NCBI GenBank assembly: GCA_013350335.1
Contig: CM023534.1
Span: 11,933,542 to 11,997,541 of the forward strand
Origin: Chimonanthus salicifolius
Lineage: Eukaryota > Streptophyta > Magnoliopsida > Laurales > Calycanthaceae
Reading direction: 5' to 3'
Length of the DNA stretch: 64,000 bases
Shown here: positions 37,443 through 49,702 of the stretch, piece by piece
How positions within the stretch are numbered: the stretch's first letter is position 1
How the letters are laid out: every line of letters begins with the position of its first letter
Notes under the pieces: model-generated
Seen by the model: the letters and a program-made list of their open reading frames with translations, nothing else
The model's database searches: none
What the model was told of the DNA's origin: nothing
Position numbers and translations under genes: made by a program

Positions 37443-37813
37443 GGGTGCACATCCTAACACGGGCATACTCTTTTAGAAGATACGAGTTTTTCAGATTTTC
37501 TACTTTGTCCCCATTCGCAGAAATCGGCTCACTTTTTCAGTGAATCGGTTCACTCATCCATGCATTGACCAGTGCACCGATGAGTGAATCGATTCACTGA
37601 AAAGTGAACCGATTTATGTGTAAAATGAACTGGTCGGTGCACCGATTTGGACTCTTAAGAAATCGGTATACCTGATTTTCAAGTGATCCGGTCGGTGCAC
37701 CTGTCCGATACACCAATAAGTGAACCGATTTATGCAGATGAATGAGGGGCAAAATGGGAAGTTTACTAAAATCCATGCCTACTAAAAGATAATTTCCGTA
37801 TTAAGATGAGCAC
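37443..37813. mobile_element. MITE with multiple internal hairpins, copy 1
   Basis: The terminal inverted repeats are GGTGCACATCCTAACACGG and, on the other strand, AGTGCTCATCTTAATACGG. Inside, CAGTGAATCGGTTCACTC pairs with GAGTGAATCGATTCACTG. It is related to the element at 44407-44631. The target duplication is unclear. Confidence 0.72.
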
Positions 37814-39000
37814 TCAACAAATGAGAAATAGCATTAAGTGATCTTGCATTCAATTAGGGTCTCATAACATGTTCTTTCATTCAACTAGAGAATATTAAAA
37901 TTTTGAACTATGTAAGGTAACATAATTGAGTCACAAATTCTCATGAATCAATTTTGAGATGCATGGTTTTTGGCCATAAGTTGGGGTCCAATGATCTTAA
38001 GAAATAAAAAAAAAAAAAAAAAAGTTATTGATCCACAAATTTAGAAGAGATTATTTTATTAAATACGTCTATCTATCTAATTTAAATAAAATAAAATAGA
38101 CAATTAAAGCAAATTTCCTGTCACCTATTGTTTAAATCAAACGGTTGATAGTATTTTGACTAAGCAATACTCTTATAAGGCCTAGAGAATTATTCAGCTG
38201 AGAGTATCTTCTAAAAAATTATTGTAGCATTTATATTATATATATACTATTTTATTAAAGTAATAAAATTCATTTTTAAAACAAGTAGTAAGTAGGCACC
38301 CGATGAGTCCTATACTTCCATCATATTCAAAGCAAAGTTATAAATTTTTCAATTACAAAATTAGGCCTCATTATCAAACATATGATTGAAGACATCGAAA
38401 TTGAAAGATTAATATTTTTTTAAATTTCATTTTTACTTTTAATTTAAATGCCTTAAATTGAATATGAACATTTATTACTAAAATTTAGTGATTAAATGGT
38501 CTATAATTCAATTATTAATTTAATTATCTATAATTCTATCCTAGACCTAATGCTTCCACTTCAATTATACTTCAATAAAATTATATTAGTTAATAGAAAT
38601 AACCTCAGTAGACAACAAAATGAGAAAAAAACTCGTCTACGGGGATTTGAGCACGTAATTAGAAAACTAGAGATAACTCTAATATATAAAGTTGAAAAGT
38701 TGCAAATTACAAACATAGGAACGAGAGAAACACTAAAATAAAATAAAATAAAGATATGATAGATAGTTGAGTGAGAAGTTTTGTGGTTTAAATTGAGGTT
38801 AAATAAAGAAATAAAACTCAAAGTCTCAAACATTCAACCTCAAATAGATGAAATTGTTAATGATGATGATGAAAGTGATGTCAATTAATGAATTACCTTG
38901 ATAGAGGGTTGTGATTATCTGTTATGAACTAGTTCTTTATGAACTAGAAAATTAACTTTTGGGAGGGCTTAGTTTTAAATTATAAAAATGAGTTAGCTTG
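37814..39000. other. AT-rich intergenic DNA, nothing recognised
   Basis: Poly-A tracts (for example about 38005-38022) are present, but there is no coding or RNA signal. Open stretches near 38500-38830 are AT-rich shadows. Confidence 0.4.
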
Positions 39001-39005
39001 AAACA

Positions 39006-39236
39006 GGGGTCGAAAAAATGGTATCGGTCGATACGAGATATCGAGCGATATCTCGTTATTGGCCGATAAAATTCTCTCTCCTTACCTTTTTTTTTTAACA
39101 AAAACCACCAATATCGACCGATATTGTAATATCGGCAGATATGATGCGGTTTTAATATCGGCCGATATGATAAGGTTTTAAAACCCCATAATATCGGCCA
39201 ATACGATTCGTATCGGCCGATATTCGGACCACTGTT
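39006..39236 (+). repeat. TATCGGCCGATA-dyad element, copy 2 (with terminal inverted repeats)
   Basis: The ends are CAGGGGTCGA (39005-39014) and GGACCACTG (about 39226-39234), an imperfect inverted pair. They are flanked by GCTTGAAA and GTTTGAAA, a possible 8-bp target duplication. At least six GGCCGATA-like dyads lie inside, with a pyrimidine/T tract at 39072-39098. A CAGGG terminus and an 8-bp duplication would fit a hAT-derived MITE. Confidence 0.75.
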
Positions 39237-40139
39237 TGAAAGATCTATATTTATATAAAAAGTATGCAAAAATTTAATTTAAATAAATCATTTAAAATAT
39301 GATTTTAAAATCTAAAAGCTTTCAATGATCAATGTGATGGAGATTATTCAATTGTAAATATATCTAAAAAAAATTCAAATTAATTATAAATGTAATTCAT
39401 AATGCAATAATAAAGAAAAAGTTCAGCCAGACGAAGTTGCCCATGAGTAACGTCCCCACTTGGACTCTCAAGTGGGGCTCACTCAGGTCCAAAATCACAA
39501 TCTCTCTCCCTCTCACACCCATCCATCTTATGAATTATATCTATACCCACAATGAACTCATTTTGAATTGATTTCACAATTAGATTAAAAATCTATCTAA
39601 AATTGACCCATTTTGACCATTGATTTTTAAAACCTTGAAAATCATGACTTCTCAAACTTAGTAAATCTGATTTTATATAAGAAACATCATCCCGAAAATA
39701 CATTTCAAATCCACTCATTTCCATAGATTGTACGCACATGACTAATGATGTTCAAGTGAAAATGATTCCAACAATGAGTATGTCAGAAAAATAATATAAA
39801 TACCAACTTTGAAAGTTATAAATTTTCTATTGACAACCAATTGAGAATGGATTCATGAGAAATAATTTCTCCATGGGAATTAATAGGAAGATATGTAATT
39901 TTAATAACATAGAATACCGATTTAGTTTTTTCACCAATTAAATGATTACAGGTAAAAAAAAATTACAATATCCATTATTATCAAAAGTACTGAAAGCGAT
40001 TTGGGAAGAGGGGATGTATTGTCTTTTATCGAGACAAATGGAGAAGTGAACTCAATAAATGTGGATCCCATCGATCATAATGGGACCCACATGGATCCGA
40101 CTAGCAGAGGCTATGGACCTGACTAGCGCGAGGCTATGG
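39237..40139. other. Intergenic DNA, nothing recognised
   Basis: No open frame, repeat partner or RNA gene was recognised here. Confidence 0.4.
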
Positions 40140-41715
40140 CCCTGACTAGGACGAGGAAGAGTAAACTCGATTGGATTTTCACTCAACCCAGCCAAGGAAA
40201 CCAACCAAGTTTAGCCCAGCAGTTCCATTGAATTGAGTCTAGACGCGATGGACCCCGAAGCACAACAAATTTGCCCATTCTCATCACCCACTCAGCAGTT
40301 GACTCAGTTCCCCCGAGTTTAAACAACCGGACAATTTCAGCAGCCAACTCAATCCAAGAATTAATGACGAACTCGGCAAACATCAACTCAACTAAATACC
40401 CAAGTTTCAGTGCCAACTCAACAAACTTGTCTATGTTTTTTACCGAGTCACAAGTCCGAGTTTTAACCAGGCCACCGAAGTTTTTCTTTTCAAACCGAGT
40501 CACAGCAGCAACAAGTCAGCAGCCATCCAAGAATACGAAACATCACCGAGTTAGCGTCCCAACACAGCAGCAGCGTCAGAACATAGGAGCAACGACCCAA
40601 ACAACTCATCACTTGCTTGGTTCTGTTCTCGTTCAGCACCGAGTCAACGCGTGTAGCAACACGCTGTTATTATTTTTGTTAGTGAATCAGCTGAGTGGGT
40701 AGTTGCACTGAATCAGGTGATACCTCTATTTTCTTGAGCAGCTGTGTTTCAAGCGCGTCTCCGAGTCAGACCATTGTTTCTTTAAAACCAGCAGAGTCAA
40801 AACTGTGCAAACTGCAAAGGTTTCAACTGGATTGCAACTCGAGATGAATGAGTCAGGCCACTTAGAACTGGGCAGCTGCGTCAAGGGTCACTCAATATGA
40901 ATGCAGAGGTTTCAGCTGGACTGCAACTCAGCCTGAAAACAAACTAAGCGTTCCAGTCCTACCGAGTAAGGCAACACCACCTCTTTTGTTTTTTATATTG
41001 ATTGAACTAGCTAAGTCATCATCAGCTGACCAAGCGAGTCATGGAATTGAGCGTGCCAACACCTCTGTTTGAACCAATAGAGTCACCCGGATCAGTCTCT
41101 TGGGAGAAGAAGCAGGAGATGTGTTGCAGGCTCATTCAAGCAACTCACCGAGTTGAGTTCTATTTAATGTTACTTTTTTATTTTGTAAATTAGGTTCGGT
41201 AACCGAGTCAAGGAGAAAATCTATTTAAGGGTGGGTTGAGACCAAGTGAGAGAAAAGTAAGAAAATCAGAGAGAAAGAAGAATATAATTCCTAGTGAGTT
41301 CGAATGATTTTGATCGGAGTCCGAGTCAGTACATTTTGAGTCTGAGCAGGGACATTTCAAGTACAAGTCAAGATAATTTCGAGTTCAAGCTAGGATAGTT
41401 TGAGTCTCAATTGGGATGAGAGAACCGAGAATGGAAGCCAAGTTCTCTTGTATTTGTGAGTGGTTACTTAAATCGAGGCTAATATATTTCAGTGCTTGAA
41501 ATTAATTTCAATTTCGAATTGCAACTAGTTTATTTTCTTTCAATCACACCTACTAGGATTCGTGGACCACTTGTTATTCAATGTGTGAATGAAACATTCC
41601 TCTTCGATGGAAGCACATCGAGCCGACACCAAGTATAACTCCAAATTGCATGTGAGGTTTGTTAGATAATTCCAATTGAATTGCTATCTTGGGTTACATC
41701 AGTTGGTACAAGACT
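40140..41715 (+). mobile_element. LTR-like segment (unclassified)
   Basis: The segment is richer in C and G than its surroundings and full of GAGTCA words. It has a TATA-like CTATTTAAGGG (about 41221) and a purine-rich leader, and ends near TTGGGTTACATCAG. The following TTGGTACAAGACTTGTC resembles a damaged initiator-Met primer site. No gag follows and no second LTR was found. The classification is tentative. Confidence 0.4.
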
Positions 41716-42585
41716 TGTCTATATCCAACCATTCAAATTGAAAGTAGATACAATGAGGTAAAAGTGAATCAAATTTAAGTTTAAAACTCAATTACTAGTC
41801 ACTTGATCTTAGTAATCAAAGTCACTGGACGTACTTGTTTTAGGTGATTTCTAAGGACACCAACACTAAGAACAAATTACTAAAAATTGATTTTTGACCT
41901 CAAATTTGGTATATATTTCAACTCATCATGTGTACCTTTAATGTGAACGGTCTATCTTCTAAACAATTTCAAAATAATTTTTAAAAAGAGAAAATGAATC
42001 AAATGTATACGTACACATATAATAGGTAAAACAGTGAAAAGGTCCAACGGATTTTCACAAGCTTCTTTTTAAACTCCGATTCAAACCATTTAGATAAACG
42101 GAGTCAAGAGTTAAGCTTACTTCATAAAGTGATATATAAATTAAAACCATTTATTTGTATTAAATCTTGACATGAATTTATTTTACATGGGATAATTCAA
42201 TTGACAGTAACTTTGATTCAGAAATCAGAGATTCCAACTTTAAATTTCGTAATCATACAAAGATTATTGCTTGATAAAGACTGAGTATCGAAATGTTTCC
42301 CACTAACCTTGTACTCAAGATAGTAAGAGTCTTTAGATTTTTTTATCATGAAAGAAATTCAAACATGAATCCAATGAAGGTCCACGAAGAACAATGCTAA
42401 TTATTATTGAGAATCCATCCATCATTCATACAATGGTGGTCCATGTGCTTTGTCCGGTAATGTAATCTATCTATATAATGCACGACACCATAGAAAACTG
42501 AAAAATCAGTGGGGACAGCCCTGGAAACCGTAGTCCTTACAAGTTGCAAAGAGTGCCTCTTATATTATGTTAGCTCGTGCGAAAT
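41716..42585. other. AT-rich intergenic DNA, nothing recognised
   Basis: There are no coding, RNA or clear repeat signals between the LTR-like segment and SINE copy 5. Confidence 0.4.
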
Positions 42586-42735
42586 TTTTTTTATATAGGA
42601 AATTGTAGAAAATTCAGCATAAAATCTTTATTGGTGATATTCACTGTCTTTAGAGTATAATAGATGAGGTTATAAACGCTCAAACTTGATACCTCCTGTT
42701 TCCTGAGGCAGGGGATTACCATTTGAACTACACCT
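42586..42735 (-). mobile_element. SINE family A copy 5 (diverged)
   Basis: Family blocks are recognisable but mutated: GGAAATTGTAGAAAATTCAG (tail side), GGTGATATTCACTG, CTCAAACTTGATACCTCC (B box side), and GGGGATTACCATTTGAACTA (head). Confidence 0.7.
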
Positions 42736-44035
42736 ATATGAGCTTGCATGATATTTTTATGGTACGTGGTGAGTTAACTCACTAGGTCTCACTTGAATTG
42801 TAAAATGAAAGATATGATGAAAATGTGATTATTAATCATCTATCTAAATCATTGTTATTATCTTACGTTTTATTTTATCTAAATTTGATAAATAAAATAC
42901 TTTTTTATTCTAAAATTTTATTTTAGAGTGATATTTTGTGGAATCAACATTCTCAATACACAAGATTGTATTATTTAGGGAAAAAGACACTGAGAGTAGT
43001 TCTTGAACATATTAACATAGTCAAATAAAAGGATATAACATTATTTTTTAATATCAAATATATGTAAAATTTCAGGTTTCTAATCGTGCTATGTAAGACC
43101 ATGAAATTATTATGGTATAAATTAAAACATTTTATTTCTTTAATTACCTGATAGTATCACAACTTCATATTATGTACTTAGGAAATTTTGATGAAATTCA
43201 CTAATTGATACATAGTTTAATGAAATAAATTATCCTTTAATACTTCACTTGTCTTATTTTCAAGACAAATGTTCGCTATTGAACAAGGTCGTACGTTGTT
43301 ACCATGTGCATGTGTCCCCAAGTGTAGGGTCCATCAAATAAGACGGTGACGGGTTTATTGGAATGAAAAACTCTATTGATACTCTCTAACGAGATATGCT
43401 ATTAAATAAATTTTAGAGGACATATAATTGGGTGTAATGTAAAGAGTAATATATGAATACGTTGTATATGAAGTTTCACCTCCATCTAATTTTTTTATCC
43501 ACTGATTTTAAATTTTAAAAATCAATGGTCTATACTCATTAAAACTTAAAGATAAAGATTATATGACTTGGATTATTAATTGATAATGAACTTTATATAC
43601 TTTATATCAATGTAATCACCTATCAAATGAACTTAATTTCGTGGGACTTATCAACCATTTGCTGACATGCCTCAATAGAGAGTCTTGCTTGGTGTGTCTC
43701 GCTAGTCTAACTTTATTAGAATGGTTTTTCCTTCAATACAAAGTTCATAAAAAATTATCTTAATTCAATTGATCAATCTATTTTTGTAAAGACTATAAAA
43801 TTAAAAAATAATTCAAACTGATCAAATTTTGAGATCATTAAAAAAACTAGTTTGATCGATCCAATCAAAATAAAATTTGGTAGGCCACGTGTTAAAGAAA
43901 GAAAGAGGCAATCACTACTTTGTTTAGTGAGCTCCAAGTCTACCGTTTGACCCGATATGCAAGTGATCATCTTATTATTTTTAATAAGCAAGTGATATGG
44001 CCACATGTGTTTTTTATAACAACATCTTCAAAAAA
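42736..44035. other. AT-rich intergenic DNA, nothing recognised
   Basis: Open stretches such as 43773-44006 have no recognisable domain. No repeat partner was found in the window. Confidence 0.4.
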
Positions 44036-44348
44036 AGGGCTCGGCCGATATGATACTCTTTTCTCTTTTTTTTTTTAATATCGGTATTATTTTATTTTTT
44101 TGAATTGAAAAATATAAAAAAATGAAAAAGAAACTATTTTTTAAAAAAAATTGAAAATGTAAATATCGGCCGATATTTTGACCCAGGCCCATCACCATTT
44201 TGGTTTTTTTTAAAAAAAAATACCGATATTAATCATATCGGCCGATATGATTCGGCCGATACAATACGCATCGGCCGATATTATATAGTGTTTAAAACCC
44301 GTATGATATTGGCCGATACGTTTCGTATCGGCCGATATCTCGACCCCT
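44036..44348 (+). repeat. TATCGGCCGATA-dyad element, copy 3
   Basis: It begins CTCGGCCGATATGATAC and has a pyrimidine/T tract (44055-44080). Then come a run of dyads (ATATCGGCCGATATTT, CATATCGGCCGATATGATTC) and the end ATCTCGACCCCTG, which is the inverse of the CAGGGGTCGA terminus of copy 2. Confidence 0.82.
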
Positions 44349-44406
44349 GACTTAAACAATGATAAATTTATAAAATAATAAAATCAATATATGTTATTAT
44401 AAAAAT

Positions 44407-44631
44407 GGTGCTCATCCTAACATGGGCATTATCTTTTAGGAGGCACGAGTTTTTTAAATTTTCATTTTCCCCTATAAAAATCGGTTCACTTTTCAATTAA
44501 TCGGTTCACCTGTCCTATGCACCGATGAGTAAACCTGATTCAACTGATTTCTGCACATGAATGGGAGGTAAAATGGAAAGTTTAATAAAATTCGTGTCTT
44601 CTAAACGATAATTTTCATGTTAGGATGAACA
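44407..44631. mobile_element. MITE, copy 2 of the 37443-37813 family
   Basis: The arms GGTGCTCATCCTAACATGGG and, on the other strand, GTTCATCCTAACATGAAAAT extend imperfectly for about 50 bp. The core has the shared ATCGGTTCAC and GCACCGATGAGT words but is shorter than copy 1. Confidence 0.75.
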
Positions 44632-44979
44632 ATTTTATAAAAAAATATGATATACTTTTTAATATATTATAACTGGGCCATATGTCTGTGGCAAATGGGA
44701 GAAACCGCCGTATTAGAGTGAAATTGAGCCGACATCCGTTGCCAACGAAGAAGAAGTTGTGTTTGGAAAGCTTAGAATGACAACATGGTGTCAACACCTT
44801 ATGTTTCCAAAGCCAGTATGCCACAACATTTACTACACATCGAATAGAAAGGTGTTAGGTATTTCACAATAAATAGTCATGGCGAAAGGATGAGCACATT
44901 TTAGTGCGGGATAGACTGGTTTCATTTGATTCTAAATTTAGCCTTCATCAACCAAACTTATCTTGTGAGACCACCCAAA

Positions 44980-45077
44980 TTGTACTCTCTCCATTTCACA
45001 CTTAAAGGTCCTTTACTTCATCAACTCATTGTACTCTCTCCATTTCACACTTAAAGGTCCTAAACTTGATCAACACA
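44980..45077. repeat. Tandem duplication, 49-bp unit, two copies
   Basis: TTGTACTCTCTCCATTTCAC starts at 44980 and again at 45029. The two units differ at about four positions. Confidence 0.92.
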
Positions 45078-45759
45078 TGATATTTTTCATCTGAGTATTA
45101 GTAGAAGTACGCCAATTAACTTTAATGAGTTGATTTGGTCATCAAAACCCACTTTTATTTGCAGAAAGTCTTTAAATCAAGTCTCTCTCATAAAAATAAA
45201 AAAGTCACACCTTATAATTTCGTATCTGGATTGAAAGGTTTACACATTTTTCAAAAATTAATTAGGATGAGACACATGTATACCTTGTGCGACTCAAACT
45301 CAATCTCTTTTAAGTTCAATATTTAAAATTTTGTTCTTGTAGACCATGACCCAATTGCGGATCCAGACATGTACTTTATATTAATAAATATATCATTAAA
45401 TTTTGCAATTTATACAAGCAATACATATAAAAGAAGATAATTTTATTTAAATATATAAAATGTGTTACAATGTTGCTGTGTTTATACTTAATCCTGTGGA
45501 TTGGACTAGAGTTAATTGGAATTTGATTTGCTTAACAACAAATTTTCTCACCCAAATGTTTGATGATCTAGTGATCCGCAGACAAGATTGTGCATGATAA
45601 TGGTTTTCTATTTTATCCAAAATGACACAAAAAGGAAATTAAGATAGTACTTTAATGAACTTGAATTGTTGCCATGCAAAGAATTGCAACCCATAATTCT
45701 TACACTTATTTTTGGATTGTTTGATCTTTACATTATTTCACAAAAAATTTACCCATAAA

Positions 45760-45926
45760 GATGTAGTTCAACTAGTTGCCTCTCATTTCAAGAAGTCGGA
45801 GGTTGCAGATTCGAGCCTCCATGGTCTAACCTTCGCGTGTCCTAGGGATAGTGGGCTCATCCGTAGGGATTTTACGCTGGATATCCAAGCGATTTTCCAC
45901 ACGTAAATTCAAAAAAAAAAAAAATT
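45760..45926 (+). mobile_element. SINE family A copy 6 (most complete)
   Basis: Blocks in order are the A box TAGTTCAACTAGTTG, the B box CAGATTCGAGCC, CATGGTCTAACC, TTTTACGCTGGAT, CACACGTAAATTC and an A run to 45926. The GATTCGAGCC word fits the polymerase III B box. It lies about 0.65 kb before the ZIP gene, in the same orientation. Confidence 0.87.
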
Positions 45927-46179
45927 GAAATCGAAATAATTGATACACACTTTTGTATATATATACGTAAGATTAGTTTTACCTCTAATAACATACGATG
46001 ATATTTATAGTAAAAAAATTATAAAAAATTAATTTTTTTTTAAAAAATAAAAAAAAATCTCAAAATACTGTCAATCACTCTTTTCTTTTTGACTTTGAGA
46101 TAGAGTGTCACGTCAACAAAAACAACAAACTCAACCCATGCCACTGAAACTGGGTGAAGTTCCATGGACCACTCAACCC

Positions 46180-46589
46180 TTTCTATGTATATATTATTAG
46201 TTCTTCCAATAGATACTAAAACCTAAAATCTTCGTTCTCCACCAAAAGCTTACAATGAGCACATCGTGTCACCACAAATAAATCACGTTTAAATTGAAAA
46301 AGACTGAAATGACCTCTTTCCATGAAAACTGCCCATCTCTTTCTCAACTCAAATCTTACCTTTCCTAGAATTTCATTTTCCATGACTGAGATTCTCCATC
46401 ATATATCTATGATGTTCTTCTAAAGCAACATTCCCACATTTTTCTTTTTAATAACAAAAGCAAGAAATCCCTCACCCTCAGAGCCATTATACACAGACTA
46501 TATATATTCCATACACATTGGCTTCTTCTTCTTAACAACAGCATTTCATTTCTTGTCACTTCTTCTTTTTCTTGGTCATCACTAGATCC
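46180..46589 (+). promoter_or_regulatory. Promoter and 5' leader of the ZIP gene
   Basis: A TATA-like stretch (ACTATATATATTCC) at about 46498-46511 lies some 85 bp before the start codon. It is followed by a CT- and TTC-rich leader (TTCTTCTTCTT) typical of plant 5' UTRs. A second TATATATATT lies at 46185-46195. No zinc-deficiency element (RTGTCGACAY) was found by eye. The placement is inferred from the coding start, and expression control is unknown. Confidence 0.45.
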
Positions 46590-49500
46590 ATGAAGAAGAT
46601 GCATAAGCTTCAGCTGGAAATTCTAGTATTGTATTGGGTTCTGATGCCATTACTGGTGAAAGCAGAGTGTGAATGTGAAATGGATGTGGAAGGGCAGAGG
46701 AACAAGGCCAAGGCGCTCGAGCTGAAGCTCGTCGCGATTGCTTCAATTCTCATATCTGGTGCCGTTGGGATTAGTTTACCAATCTTGGGGAGGTCAGTCG
46801 CCGCACTTCGGCCTGAGAAAGACATCTTTTTCGTGATCAAGGCCTTTGCTGCCGGCGTAATTCTGGCCACCGGCATGGTACATATATTGCCGGATGCTTT
46901 TGAGAGCTTAACGTCTCCTTGCCTGAACAGGAATCCATTTGACAAGTTCCCTTTTGCGGGATTCATCGCTATGGTTGCGGCAATTATGACCTTGATGGTG
47001 GATACTTATGCGACCGGTTATTATAAGAGGTTGCATTTCAACAAGGCGCAGCCGGTGGATGAAGATGAGAGCAGGGATGAGGAGAGGGCAGGAGAACATG
47101 CCAACCACGTGCATGTTCACACGCATGCCACTCACGGCCACGCCCATGGATCTGCATTAACGTCCGACGGACCCGCCTCCACCTCCGATCTCATCCGCCA
47201 CCGTGTGGTTTCCCAGGTGCGTTTGATAGGAACACTGCCGTTTGGTTTTAGAATTCTAATTGAATTTTGGGTTTTTGGGTGTGTGTTTTCTTATCTTGTT
47301 TCGTTCACTCTGCTTCTGTTTTCTTGTTCCTCTGTTCTTCTTCTTCTTCTTCTCTCATTGAGTTCTGAGTGTCGGGCCAAGAGTTTCTCTAATGGGTAGT
47401 TTTAAGTCTTTTTTACCATGCTGATTTATGGGTTAGGAGTTTTACTTTCTTTGAAAAAAAAATCCTAGTGCTTTTTGTTGAGTTTTAAATATTGGATTAA
47501 ATGAGTATTATTTTGTTTCCCAGGACGATAAAAAAAAAAAAAATTATTCAAATATCTTAATCTCACTAGGTTCATTTCATATTCAGCCATTGTTTAATGG
47601 GTTTCATCAAGTTAATAATCTCTCTGTGGCAGTTCAGTTACTAAAAGTACTCTTTTTACAGATAAACTCAGTGAATGTTTAGTGGTTTTCAGTTACTAGA
47701 CTTTACTTTCTTTTAGATGAACTCAGTCAGCAACTGTTACTTTCCTCTGGCAACTGAGCTACTGACTGGTCTTCTCTGCAACATGAATTGAATTAGTGTT
47801 TATGTCTTAATTGGGGTTCATTGAATAGTCACTCTCTCTCTCATCTCTCACTCTCAAAATCAGAAGTAGTAGTGGGTTACCATTTAATTAACCACTGTCA
47901 ATTCATGTCTTGAATTGACCCTTATTAGAATTCAAATAAGATCCGTTAATGAAGTTCCTCTATTTTTATTTATTTTTTCAATTTAGACTTCTTTTCTCTT
48001 TGAATTGATTGGTGATTTGGTGGTGGGTTTCCATTCTTGGACCCTTTTATGTTGATGGATGATGGTTTGGTGGTGTAGGTTTTGGAATTGGGAATTGTAG
48101 TTCATTCAGTGATAATTGGAATTTCATTGGGTGCTTCCCAAAGTCCTCCAACAATAAGGCCTCTTGTGGCAGCCTTGAGCTTTCATCAGTTCTTTGAGGG
48201 CATGGGACTTGGAGGATGTATTGTTCAGGTATGACTTGTAACAACATTGTATAATGATTATATCATCCAATCTTATAGGAATATGCCCATCATGTTTTCT
48301 TCATATTCCTCGTATTCAAAAACTGTCTCAGCCTGAATTTCATTTGAGCTGAATCTGTTCACATATATTCGACTTGTTCAAATAGCCTCTCAAGCGGGGG
48401 TTCTGTAGTTCGATTCATGCTTAACTACGAAGGGCCACTCCCCATTGAACTTATCCGGTGTGTTTGGATTAGTAGGTTTACACATGCTCCTCGGGTGAGA
48501 CGGCTTTGCACCTTGGTTAAAAAAAAGCCTCTCAAGCACTAGTTCCAAATAGATGATGGTATATCTAGTTTGATTAAAATGAAACACAAATTCAAATGGT
48601 CTTTTCTTCAAATTAATGGTGGTACATCGATTCAAAATGGAATTCATCAACTGTATATAAGGATTTGGGAAAGAATGAATTACACCTGATACAAGCCATG
48701 AAGCAGTTCTTCAATAGATGCACCAAATTTTATTGCAAGTTTATACACCAAAAACCCTATTTCCAATTTCTTAACCTGCTTGATCAACAAATCTGTTCAC
48801 AAGCCAACCAGAGTTTGATAGATATATTTCAAAAATAAATTAAAAAAGTTTACTTATTTCTGAACTGTACAATGAAATTTGGTGTATTAAACACTTGGTG
48901 AGCATGCTCTCCAATTTGGCTCATCCTGGTAACAAGAGCCAATTGATCAAGGTCAACCAGTCTCACCAACTATAGATGTATTCTTCTGGACGTTAAATTA
49001 CTAATTTTTTTATCCTAATGTTGTTCCCCTATCTTGATGAGAGTGCAAAGAGGTGACCCACTGAGTGGACTGTCCAGATTGTTGCTTACCTACACCAAAT
49101 TTTAGTGAACACAATGCCATAAGAGAGAGAGAGAGAGAGAGAGAGAGTCATACACATTGATTTCCACCGTGTCCCAATGTCAAGGTGATAAAAAGCATAG
49201 TTATTCATTGTTGATACTTCAAAAATTTACTTGAAAGGGATGCCATAACTTTGCTGTTGATGGTGACGATGATAATGAGAAGAGGAAGTACAGAATTGAC
49301 AAAAAAAAAAAGGGTCCACACAATTGTTGGTTATTCCATTGAATATTATTCCGCATATTATTCCTAACACTGATGACACGAAGTTGTTTCAATCAGGCAA
49401 AGTTCAAGATCAAATCAACCCTGGTCATGGCACTCTTTTTCTCCCTCACCGCCCCAATTGGGATTGCAGTGGGCGTAGGGATATCCTCTGTTTACAATTC

Positions 49501-49702
49501 AAACAGCTCGACAGCACTGATTGTAGAAGGGGTTTTCAATTCAGCATCAGCCGGAATCCTAATCTACATGGCACTCGTCGATCTACTGGCTGCAGATTTC
49601 ATGAACCCAAGAATGCAGAACAATGGCAAACTTCAGATGTGGACCAATGCTTCACTTCTTCTAGGAGCAGGGTGTATGTCCATTGTGGCCAAATGGTCAT
49701 GA
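46590..49702 (+). CDS. ZIP: ZIP-family zinc/iron transporter, complete, 3 exons
   Basis: Exons are 46590-47216, 48079-48228 and 49397-49702, with GT-AG junctions in phase 0. The product is 360 residues, within the usual 330-380 for plant ZIP/IRT proteins. The ATG at 46590 was chosen because it opens a typical signal peptide (MKKMHKLQ, then a hydrophobic core to VKAEC). Membrane segments follow at about residues 51-73 ([16 protein letters not shown]), 83-105 ([20 protein letters not shown]) and 126-147. A cytosolic loop (residues 165-207) carries the His-rich metal-binding stretch [15 protein letters not shown]. Exon 2 holds the ZIP signature with both metal-ligand helices ([14 protein letters not shown] and SFHQFFEG), and exon 3 holds the last three helices, ending MSIVAKWS. 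The family moves Zn2+, Fe2+ or Mn2+ into the cytosol from outside or from organelles. The exact clade (ZIP or IRT) and substrate cannot be set from sequence alone. Intron 2 contains a SINE and a GA microsatellite. Confidence 0.95.
48380..48528 (+). mobile_element. SINE family B copy in ZIP intron 2
   Basis: It starts within the tRNA-like head, with the B box GTAGTTCGATTCATGC. It then has GGGCCACTCCCC, TTATCCGGTGTGTTTGGATT, CACATGCTCC and an A run at 48521-48528. It matches 9059-9252. Confidence 0.75.
49121..49147. repeat. (GA)n microsatellite in ZIP intron 2
   Basis: About 13 GA units lie 250 bp before exon 3 of the ZIP gene. Confidence 0.95.

Noticed and set aside
46610..46966. Minus-strand open frames opposite ZIP exon 1 (46610-46966, 46908-47147)
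   Set aside because: They are antisense shadows of the ZIP coding exon.
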